Part shown: positions 1-5,630 of the stretch, piece after piece
Layout of the letters: every line of letters begins with the position of its first letter
How positions within the stretch are numbered: the first letter of the stretch is position 1
Assembly: GCF_910587525.1 (NCBI RefSeq)
Contig: NZ_CAJULS010000062.1
Span: forward strand, 1 to 13,428
From: an uncultured Oscillibacter sp.
GTDB lineage: Bacteria > Bacillota > Clostridia > Oscillospirales > Oscillospiraceae
Direction of reading: 5' to 3'
DNA: 13,428 bases
Notes under the pieces: model-generated
Database searches by the model: none
What the model was told of the DNA's origin: nothing
What the model saw: only the letters and a program-made list of their open reading frames with translations
Translations under genes and position numbers: made by a program

Positions 1-214
1 CCCGGGCCTGCTGGATGATGCCCACATAGGTGATGTCGTGGCTGGCCATGGCGTCGAAGCGGATCTGGAGCTTTTCCGGGTCGCCGGAGACGCTGTGGGC
101 CTGGAGGATCTGCCAGGCCAGGGTGCGCCGCCGCCCCTCCTCGGGGGTGACGGGGGCGGCGGTGTGCAGGGCGCCGTTGGAGAGAAAGACGCCGGTATCG
201 TGGAGAGTGAGCAT
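1..214 (-). CDS. Aconitase-family hydratase, N-terminal fragment (cut by window edge)
   Basis: Only the first 71 residues are inside the window; the gene continues past the left edge. The start is ATG at 214, with the ribosome binding site GGGAGGT a few bases upstream. The visible protein begins MLTLHDTGVFLSNG and later reads MASHDITYVGIIQQAR. This looks like the start of the clostridial 'hydratase' branch of the aconitase family (related to E. coli YbhJ), in which a segment of this type precedes the iron-sulfur dehydratase core. None of the catalytic or cluster-binding cysteines are in view. It lies 50 bp downstream of citrate synthase on the same strand, so it is probably in the same operon and isomerises citrate to isocitrate. 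The family call rests on a short N-terminus and on context; the exact substrate is inferred. Confidence 0.75.
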   Translation of the reverse strand, partial: MLTLHDTGVFLSNGALHTAAPVTPEEGRRRTLAWQILQAHSVSGDPEKLQIRFDAMASHDITYVGIIQQAR

Positions 215-264
215 GACGGGGACCTCCCTCAGAATTCAGAATATTGGATGCCGGGGACCGGGGG

Positions 265-1671
265 TCAGCAGCGTTCCGCCAGGGGGACGTATGGCGTCCG
301 CCTGGAGACGGTTTTGTAGGCGGGGCGGATGATGCGGGGGTCCTCGGCGCAGCACTCCTCAATGCGGTGGGCGCACCAGCCGGGCATCCGGGCGCTGGCG
401 AAGAGGGCGGTGTACAGGTCCGCGGGAATGCCTAAGAGCTTGTAGACAAAGCCGGAATACAGGTCCACGTTGGCGCAGATGGGCTTGTCGGTATCCCGCT
501 CGTTCTGGAAGACCTCCGGGGCCAGCCGTTCCACAGATTCGATGAGATCCAGCTCCTTGACCATGCCCTTCTTCTCCGCCAGGTGGCGGGAGAACTGCTT
601 GAGGATCTCCGCCCGGGGGTCGGAGAGGGTGTAGACCGCGTGGCCCATGCCGTAGATGAGGCCCGTGCCGTCCCCCAGCTGGCGGCGGAGGATGCGGACC
701 AGCTGGTCTTTCACCTGGCCGTCGTCGGTCCAGTCCCGGACGGCCCGCTTGAGGTACTGCATCATCTCCACCACCTTCACATTGGCGCCGCCGTGGCGGA
801 AGCCCTTCAGTGCGCCCACCGCCGCGGCGATGGAGGAGTAGAAGTCCGTACCGGAAGAGGTGAGGACGCGGCAGGCAAAAGTGGAGTTGTTGCCGCCGCC
901 ATGCTCGGCGTGGAGAATCATGCAAAGGTCCAGGAGCTTGGCCTCGTCGTCGTCAAACTTTGTGTCCTCCCGCAGGGAGTAAAGGAAGTTTTGGGCCACG
1001 CTCATGTCCGTCCGGGGGCGGTGGAGGTACAGGCTCTCCCCGTCGAAGTAGTGGCGCTTGGCGGCGTAGGAGTGGGCCACGATGGTGGGCGTCCGGGCCA
1101 CCATGCGGAAGGACTTGAAGAGCTCGTTCTCCAGCGTCATGTTCTCCGCCTCGCCGTCGTGGGAGTGGAGGGCCACGATGCAGCTCTCCAGCTTATTCAT
1201 AATGTTCTTGTTGGGGGAGCGGAGAATCATATCCTCACTGAAATAGCCGGGGAGCTGGCTCCACTTGGCCATGAGATACTGGAACTCCGTCAGCTGGGAA
1301 GCCGTGGGCAGCTGGCCGAAGAGCAGCAGGTACACCGTCTCCTCAAAGCCAAAGCGGTCCTCGGCAATGCACTGGCTGATGAGGTCCTGGATGCTGATGC
1401 CCCTGTAGAAAAGCTGGCCCTTCTGAGGGACCTTCTTCCCGTCCACCAGGTCGTAGCCGTCCACGTCGCCGATGGAGGTGATGCCGGCCACCACGCCGGT
1501 GCCGTTGGGGTACCGCAGACCCCGCATGACGCCCTCGCCGGACTGGCTGGAGGGGAAGATGTCGTTTTCACGGATGAAGTCCTCGGAGCCGCTGACGAAG
1601 GACAGCGAGGACTCGATCAGATCCTGGTGCCGGAGCATCCGGCGCAGGTCCCGGTCAACTTTGTAAGACAT
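265..1671 (-). CDS. gltA: Citrate synthase (long clostridial type)
   Basis: 468 residues. It condenses oxaloacetate and acetyl-CoA to citrate in the cytosol. All three catalytic elements of the family are present: the HAEHGGGNNSTF segment (254-265, first catalytic His), GMGHAVY (341-347, second His at 344) and NVDLYSG (401-407, Asp403). The substrate-binding MPGWCAHRIE stretch follows at 429-438. The protein is longer than the roughly 370-430 residues of common bacterial enzymes because of an N-terminal extension of about 60 residues, as is usual for long citrate synthases of Clostridia. The start is ATG at 1671, preceded by an AGGCGG ribosome binding site. A sigma-A-like promoter lies at 1762-1790. 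The aconitase-like gene follows after 50 bp, which suggests an anabolic citrate-to-2-oxoglutarate branch feeding glutamate synthesis. A 2-methylcitrate synthase activity cannot be excluded from sequence alone. Confidence 0.95.
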   Translation of the reverse strand: MSYKVDRDLRRMLRHQDLIESSLSFVSGSEDFIRENDIFPSSQSGEGVMRGLRYPNGTGVVAGITSIGDVDGYDLVDGKKVPQKGQLFYRGISIQDLISQCIAEDRFGFEETVYLLLFGQLPTASQLTEFQYLMAKWSQLPGYFSEDMILRSPNKNIMNKLESCIVALHSHDGEAENMTLENELFKSFRMVARTPTIVAHSYAAKRHYFDGESLYLHRPRTDMSVAQNFLYSLREDTKFDDDEAKLLDLCMILHAEHGGGNNSTFACRVLTSSGTDFYSSIAAAVGALKGFRHGGANVKVVEMMQYLKRAVRDWTDDGQVKDQLVRILRRQLGDGTGLIYGMGHAVYTLSDPRAEILKQFSRHLAEKKGMVKELDLIESVERLAPEVFQNERDTDKPICANVDLYSGFVYKLLGIPADLYTALFASARMPGWCAHRIEECCAEDPRIIRPAYKTVSRRTPYVPLAERC

Positions 1672-1701
1672 ATGTTATAACCGCCTTTGACTCAAGAATT
1701 G

Positions 1702-1756
1702 CCGGGAGGGGCCCGGCACGGAGTCCTCCCGGGTCTCCGCATACTGATGATAGTAT
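1702..1756 (-). promoter_or_regulatory. Structured 5' leader of the citrate synthase mRNA
   Basis: The predicted gltA transcript starts near 1755. Its first bases form a short dyad, ATACT-gatgat-AGTAT (1741-1756). Further along is a stronger hairpin with 8-bp arms, 1702-1709 against 1725-1732 (CCGGGAGG with CCTCCCGG). The first dyad overlaps the predicted +1 and could be an operator. The second is too far from the ribosome binding site to mask it and has no U-tract. Both are seen in the sequence; any regulatory role is inferred. Confidence 0.35.
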
Positions 1757-1761
1757 TGTGC

Positions 1762-1790
1762 ATTATACCCGAAACCGGGGCGCTTTTCAA
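1762..1790 (-). promoter_or_regulatory. Sigma-A-type promoter for gltA
   Basis: Read on the minus strand, the -35 box is TTGAAA (1785-1790) and the -10 box TATAAT (1762-1767), with an exact 17-bp spacer. It points towards citrate synthase, whose start codon is about 85 bp beyond the predicted start site. A TGTA-N6-TACA dyad (1821-1834) lies just upstream, between this promoter and the divergent murA promoter, and could bind a regulator of either. Confidence 0.7.
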
Positions 1791-1853
1791 TCTCGTCCGG
1801 GTCCGCCTGGGCAGAGGGGCTGTAATTTTCTACAATTTGAACAAAGGAAGGAT

Positions 1854-1882
1854 TTGCATTTTCTGTTTAGCTGTGATATACT
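1854..1882 (+). promoter_or_regulatory. Sigma-A-type promoter for the murA operon
   Basis: TTGCAT (1854-1859) and TATACT (1877-1882) are separated by 17 bp in an AT-rich island that stands out from the GC-rich surroundings. The predicted start site is near 1889, about 270 nt before the murA start codon. It is back to back with the gltA promoter. Confidence 0.65.
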
Positions 1883-2157
1883 GTGGTCCGGCCCAGGTGC
1901 CGGGACAGTTCCGGCGGGCCGTATTATCAGCCCTGAGGCGGTTCCGCCTTCCGTTTTGGACATGATTCCCCAGGACCTGACACTAATTTTTACGAGCTGC
2001 GTTTTTGTTTGAAGCGCGACCGATATGGGCCGGAGATTTTTCCGTCCGGCTTCTGCCGCCGCCGGTATGAAGCGGCACTGGGTGGGCAAACTGTTCTTAT
2101 AAAGTACCGGGACGGCTTGCCGCCACAAAAGAACATCCTTGAAAAGAGGGTCAGACT
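1883..2157 (+). promoter_or_regulatory. Long structured 5' leader of murA
   Basis: This roughly 270-nt stretch has no convincing gene. It contains several hairpins: 1889-1921 (CGGCCC with GGGCCG, and inside it GCCGG with CCGGC); 1936-1949 (AGGCG-GTTC-CGCCT, followed by a weak T-run); a GCCGGA/TCCGGC stem near 2029-2050; and a 7-bp stem TGTTCTT/AAGAACA (about 2091-2135) enclosing a CGG-CTTG-CCG mini-hairpin. The first hairpin begins at the predicted transcription start. I recognise no known riboswitch or T-box motif. Whether the leader regulates murA, or is a separate small RNA, is open. Confidence 0.35.
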
Positions 2158-3450
2158 TTGACGAAGTATATTGTACAGGGCGGAAAGCCCCTGTTTGGCG
2201 AGGTAGAGATCAGCGGCGCGAAGAATGCCGCCGTCGCCATTATTCCCGCCGCTCTGATGGTGGACGGCGTGTGCCGGATCGAGAACCTGCCCCAGATCTC
2301 CGATGTGACCATGAGCCTGAAGATTCTGGAAAATCTTGGGGCTCAAATCCGCGTTGTCAACCGCCACACGGTGGAGATCGATTCCACCTGCATCCGCTCC
2401 ACCCGGACCGACTACGAGCTGGCGCGGAAGATCCGTGCCTCCTACTACCTCATAGGCGCCCTGCTGGGCCGTTTTGGCCACGGCGAGGTGGCTATGCCCG
2501 GCGGCTGCAACTTCGGCGGCGTCCGGCCCATCGATCTCCACGTCAAGGGCTTTACCTCTCTGGGGGCCAAGGTGACGGTGGAGGGCGGCTTCATCCGGGC
2601 CGCTGCGGACCGTCCCCGGCTCAAGGGCGCCAACATCTATCTGGACGTGGTCTCCGTGGGCGCCACCATGAACATTATGATGGCCGCCGCCATGGCCGAG
2701 GGGAATACCGTGATCGAAAACGCCGCCCGGGAGCCCCATATCGTGGACCTGGCCAACTTCCTCAACTCCATGGGGGCCAACATCCGGGGCGCCGGCACGG
2801 ACACTATTAAGATCCGGGGCGTAGAGCGGCTTACCGGCGGCACCTATGCCATCATTCCCGATCAGATCGAGGCGGGCACTTATATGGCCGCTGTGGCTGC
2901 CACCGGCGGACAGATTCTCATCAAGAATATTATTCCCAAGCACATGGACTGTATCACCGCCAAGCTGGTGGAGATGGGTGTGGAGGTGGAGGAGAACGAG
3001 GACACCCTCCTGGTCCGCCGCAGCGGTTCTCTCCAGCGCACCAACGTCAAGACCCTGCCCTACCCGGGCTTCCCCACGGATATGCAGCCCCAGATTACCA
3101 CCGTTCTCTCCCTGGCGGAGGGCACCTCGCTGGTGACGGAAGGCGTCTGGAGCAGCCGCTACCGCTATGTGGACGAGCTGCGGCGCATGGGCGCCAGGAT
3201 CCAGGTGGACGACAAGACCGCCGTGGTGGAGGGCGTGGACCATCTCACCGGAGCACCCATCCAGGCCAGCGACCTGCGGGCCGGCGCGGCCATGGTCATC
3301 GCGGCCCTGGCCGCCCACGGCGCAAGCGAGATCAGCCACGTGCAATACATTGAGCGGGGCTATGAGAACATTGTGGAAAAGCTCCGGGCCGTGGGGGCGG
3401 ATATCCGCTCTGTGGAGGAGCCGGACCAGCGGGAGCTGGGTGTGGGTTGA
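2158..3450 (+). CDS. murA: UDP-N-acetylglucosamine 1-carboxyvinyltransferase
   Basis: 430 residues, full family length. It transfers enolpyruvate from phosphoenolpyruvate to UDP-N-acetylglucosamine, the first committed step of peptidoglycan synthesis, in the cytosol. The start is TTG at 2158, with AGAGGG at 2145-2150; this gives the typical N-terminus MTKYIVQGGKPLFGEVEISG. Family residues seen: Lys22-Asn23 in SGAKNAA; catalytic Cys117 in the PGGCNFGGVRPIDLH loop, so the protein should be fosfomycin-sensitive in principle because it has Cys and not Asp there; Asp308 in FPTDMQPQ; and Arg400 in ERGYENI. Firmicutes often carry two paralogues (MurA1 and MurA2/MurZ); which one this is cannot be decided here. 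A hairpin (3467-3502) follows the gene without a T-tract, so read-through into yycJ is likely. Confidence 0.97.
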   Translation: MTKYIVQGGKPLFGEVEISGAKNAAVAIIPAALMVDGVCRIENLPQISDVTMSLKILENLGAQIRVVNRHTVEIDSTCIRSTRTDYELARKIRASYYLIGALLGRFGHGEVAMPGGCNFGGVRPIDLHVKGFTSLGAKVTVEGGFIRAAADRPRLKGANIYLDVVSVGATMNIMMAAAMAEGNTVIENAAREPHIVDLANFLNSMGANIRGAGTDTIKIRGVERLTGGTYAIIPDQIEAGTYMAAVAATGGQILIKNIIPKHMDCITAKLVEMGVEVEENEDTLLVRRSGSLQRTNVKTLPYPGFPTDMQPQITTVLSLAEGTSLVTEGVWSSRYRYVDELRRMGARIQVDDKTAVVEGVDHLTGAPIQASDLRAGAAMVIAALAAHGASEISHVQYIERGYENIVEKLRAVGADIRSVEEPDQRELGVG

Positions 3451-3612
3451 CGGCGGCGCTGCCCCTGCTCTGACGCCCGTGGGCGTACGGCCCGGACAGA
3501 GCGAATAATTATACACATATCGATCCGTTGCGTCCGCGATGGGAGGATGACGGCCTTCGCCGGCGGCCTCCCTGGCGGGCGCATTCACTTTTTCAGAAAT
3601 GGGGTACATTTT

Positions 3613-4407
3613 TTGACCACTGTACACACGCTTGCCAGCGGATCCTCGGGAAATGCGCTGGTGCTCTCCTGCGGGGATGTGCACCTGCTGGTGGACGCCG
3701 GAATCTCCTGCCGCCGCATCGGGGCGGGGCTGGGGGAGCTGGGGCTGGAGCCGGCGGACCTCGCCGCCGTCTTCATCACCCACACCCACACCGACCACGT
3801 CTCCGGCCTTCGGACACTGCTCAGGCGCACGGAGATCCCCGTCTATGCCACCGGGATCACGGGGCGGACCCTGGCCGTCCGCCTGCCGGAGCTGGCAGGG
3901 CGGCTGGAGGAGCTGCGCCGTCCGGTCTCCCTGGGGGCGGTGGAGGTCACGGCCTTTCCCACTGCCCACGACGCCCCCGGCTCCTGCGGGTTCCGGTTCG
4001 ACACTCCCGACGGCGCCGTGGGACTGCTGACGGATACCGGTTATGTCACCGAGGAGGCGGCGGACGTGCTGCCGGGCGTGGCTCTGGCGGTGCTGGAGGC
4101 CAACCACGATGTGGAGACTCTCCGCAGCGGGCCCTACCCCTACTATCTCAAACGGCGCATCCTGGGCGATGAGGGCCACCTCTCCAACGAGAGCGCCGCC
4201 CGCTTTGCGGTCACACTGGCGGAGCAGGGGACGGCGGAGATTGTCCTGGCCCATCTGAGCAGGGAGAACAACACCCCCGCCATGGCGCGAAACGCTGTGG
4301 AGACGGCCCTCTCCGCCGCGGGTCTCTGTCCGGCGCTGTCTGTGGCTCCCCGGGATACCCTGGGACAGGCCCATGTGGTGAGGGGAGGGACCATATGCAG
4401 AAAGTGA
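3613..4407 (+). CDS. yycJ: YycJ/WalJ-like metallo-beta-lactamase-fold hydrolase
   Basis: 264 residues from the chosen TTG start at 3613. An ATG at 3547 would add 22 residues, but its purine-rich site touches the codon and the added residues do not resemble the family. The TTG start gives MTTVHTLASGSSGN, which matches the usual YycJ beginning. The metal-binding HTHTDH motif is at 57-62, with further metal-ligand candidates in TAHD and in the TDTGY segment. Known YycJ proteins are linked to coordination of cell-wall and DNA processes in Firmicutes (the walKR/yycFG neighbourhood) and have been proposed to be nucleases or phosphodiesterases; the exact reaction is not shown here. The last 13 bases overlap rlmH, indicating translational coupling. 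The yycJ-rlmH order is common in Firmicutes. Confidence 0.88.
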   Translation: MTTVHTLASGSSGNALVLSCGDVHLLVDAGISCRRIGAGLGELGLEPADLAAVFITHTHTDHVSGLRTLLRRTEIPVYATGITGRTLAVRLPELAGRLEELRRPVSLGAVEVTAFPTAHDAPGSCGFRFDTPDGAVGLLTDTGYVTEEAADVLPGVALAVLEANHDVETLRSGPYPYYLKRRILGDEGHLSNESAARFAVTLAEQGTAEIVLAHLSRENNTPAMARNAVETALSAAGLCPALSVAPRDTLGQAHVVRGGTICRK

Positions 4408-4889
4408 CTCTCCTCTGTGTGGGGAAGATGAAGGAGAAATTCTATATCGAGGCGGCGGCGGAGTACACCAAGCGCCTCAGCCGCTGCTGCAGACTGACGG
4501 TGATCGAGCTGCCGGAGGAGCGGCTGCCAGAGAATCCCGCTCCCGCCCAGATCGAGGCGGCCCTGGAGCGGGAGGCGGAGGCCATTCGGGGAAAGCTGCC
4601 TCCCTCGTCCCGGGTGATCGCCCTCTGCATTGAGGGGAAGCTCTGCTCCAGCGGGGAGCTGGCCCGAACCATGGCCGCCTGGGCCAATGGGACGGCCAGC
4701 GGACTGGAGAAGCAGCTGGTGTTTTTGATCGGCGGATCCCACGGGCTCCATGGGTCTGTCAAAGCCCAGGCGTGGGCCCGGCTGTCTATGTCCCCCATGA
4801 CCTTCCCCCACCACCTGGCCCGGGTGATGCTGCTGGAGCAGATCTACCGGGCGTACCAGATCAATGCCGGGTCGAAGTACCATAAATAG
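4395..4889 (+). CDS. rlmH: 23S rRNA (pseudouridine-1915-N3)-methyltransferase RlmH
   Basis: 164 residues, close to the usual 155-160. RlmH is a SPOUT-class enzyme that uses S-adenosylmethionine to methylate pseudouridine 1915 in helix 69 of 23S rRNA on assembled ribosomes. The trefoil-knot signature is visible: FLIGGSHGL (110-118) and then LSMSPMTFPHHLARVMLLEQ (130-149), ending in the family's closing YRAYQINAGSKYHK. The ATG start at 4395 is preceded by GGGGAGGG and lies inside the yycJ coding end, a 13-nt overlap. It sits in the murA-yycJ transcription unit and is probably regulated with it. Confidence 0.96.
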   Translation: MQKVTLLCVGKMKEKFYIEAAAEYTKRLSRCCRLTVIELPEERLPENPAPAQIEAALEREAEAIRGKLPPSSRVIALCIEGKLCSSGELARTMAAWANGTASGLEKQLVFLIGGSHGLHGSVKAQAWARLSMSPMTFPHHLARVMLLEQIYRAYQINAGSKYHK

Positions 4890-4937
4890 AAAGCAAACGT
4901 ATGCGTTCCGCCGGAAAATCAAGAAGGAGGTATTGCG

Positions 4938-5327
4938 GTGAACAGCGGTGATCTGGAGAGGTCCTGTCCGGATGCGGGGCTTTCGGATGAGGAAAAGGCG
5001 CGGATTGCCCGGCGTTTCTGCAGGGGAGCCATTTTGGCAGACATTGCCTCCGCATTGTTTTTCGCCCTGGTTCTGACACTCATCCTCCTTAGCCGCTTTT
5101 CTGTGCGTCTGCCGGACCCTTTGATTTTCCTCCTTCTGGCCGCCATCCTGCTGTCCATGGTGGGAGTTCTGCTGGGGGAGCTGCTGGTTTTCCGCCGCTG
5201 TCCCTTCTGCGGAAGGCTGCTGCTGAGGCGGGACTGGGCGGCAGGAGTTCTCCGCTGGCGTTTTTTCCGCTGTCCGGACTGTGACTTTACGCCGCATTGG
5301 GACAAAGAGCACGGGGAATTGAAATAG
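4938..5327 (+). CDS. Small membrane protein with C-terminal zinc-ribbon cysteines
   Basis: 129 residues; I do not recognise a named family. The GTG start at 4938 is fixed by an ideal AAGGAGGT (4924-4931) with 6-nt spacing. Layout: a charged N-terminus (1-30), two hydrophobic membrane segments (about 31-51 and 61-85) joined by a short loop, and then a basic tail with two knuckles, CPFCG (Cys88, Cys91) and CPDCD (Cys112, Cys115). Four cysteines in two CxxC pairs suggest one bound zinc. By the positive-inside rule, the Arg-rich tail (RRCPFCGRLLLRR) should be cytoplasmic. It lies 48 bp after rlmH on the same strand and is followed by a strong terminator, so it is probably the last gene of the murA operon. 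Function unknown. Confidence 0.85.
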   Translation: MNSGDLERSCPDAGLSDEEKARIARRFCRGAILADIASALFFALVLTLILLSRFSVRLPDPLIFLLLAAILLSMVGVLLGELLVFRRCPFCGRLLLRRDWAAGVLRWRFFRCPDCDFTPHWDKEHGELK

Positions 5328-5387
5328 GCGCCAGCTTGTCGAAAAACGCCAAATAGAACATAAAAGGCCTAAACGGGGGAACACAAG

Positions 5388-5404
5388 GGGGCGGCGTCCG
5401 CCCC
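5388..5404 (+). other. Short GC hairpin in the gap between the membrane protein and pgm
   Basis: GGGGCGG-cgt-CCGCCCC forms a 7-bp stem in the 5328-5424 stretch, which otherwise holds no gene or promoter that I can support. It has no T-tract of its own. It may help fold the 3' end of the transcript before the main terminator at 5425. Confidence 0.4.
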
Positions 5405-5424
5405 GTATGGGATCGAATGTCTGC

Positions 5425-5463
5425 AAAATGCGGCTCCGGAGCTTCTCCGGAGCCGCATTTTTG
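5425..5463 (+). terminator. Rho-independent terminator of the murA-rlmH unit
   Basis: A 17-bp perfect stem (5425-5441 with 5445-5461, core GCGGCTCCGGAG) with a CTT loop runs straight into TTTTTG. The opposite strand also ends in AT pairs (CATTTTGC), so it may work weakly in both directions. It separates the murA unit from the pgm promoter 27 bp later. Confidence 0.88.
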
Positions 5464-5489
5464 TCCTGACGGAAAACAGCAGGCAATTC

Positions 5490-5518
5490 TTGACAAGGAA
5501 GCCCCTGCCCCGTATAAT
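5490..5518 (+). promoter_or_regulatory. Consensus sigma-A promoter of the phospho-sugar mutase gene
   Basis: TTGACA (5490-5495), an exact 17-bp spacer and TATAAT (5513-5518): both hexamers match consensus perfectly. Predicted transcription start is near 5525, giving a leader of about 105 nt. It suggests strong, constitutive expression unless the leader intervenes. Confidence 0.9.
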
Positions 5519-5525
5519 GATTTTA

Positions 5526-5621
5526 TGCGGTATGAATAATTTTCCCTGCCGCACTTCGCCGGTTGTTGGGGAATTTCGTCAAATCCACGATCCGGCGCTT
5601 TGACGTATCAAAATAAGGAGG
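5526..5621 (+). promoter_or_regulatory. pgm leader with competing stems
   Basis: Three complementary pairs are visible: TGCGG/CCGCA (5526-5530 with 5549-5553); CGCCGG/CCGGCG (5557-5562 with 5592-5597); and CGTCAAA/TTTGACG (5577-5583 with 5599-5605). The last two interleave, so they cannot both form in a simple fold; they are either mutually exclusive or a pseudoknot. The AAGGAGG ribosome binding site (5615-5621) follows 10 nt later. I match it to no known riboswitch class. Confidence 0.35.
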
Positions 5622-5630
5622 AGCAGAAAT

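Noticed and set aside
583..1680. A 365-codon plus-strand frame opposite citrate synthase
   Set aside because: Antisense to a gene with intact catalytic residues; low-complexity Val, Leu, His and Gly composition.
1889..2143. 6S RNA or T-box in the murA leader
   Set aside because: I could not pair the two ends into the long closing stem expected of 6S RNA, and the T-box consensus is absent.
3467..3502. Terminator between murA and yycJ
   Set aside because: There is a hairpin (GCTCTG/CAGAGC with an inner ACGCC/GGCGT), but no T-tract follows it and no good promoter precedes yycJ.
3547..3612. Longer yycJ start at ATG 3547
   Set aside because: Its purine-rich site abuts the codon with no spacing, and the added 22 residues do not resemble the start of YycJ proteins, which align from TTG 3613.
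1990..4374. A 794-codon open frame on the minus strand opposite murA and yycJ
   Set aside because: It mirrors the codons of the real genes in GC-rich DNA, is rich in Gly, His, Ala and Pro, has no recognisable domain, and crosses two genes with clear family motifs.
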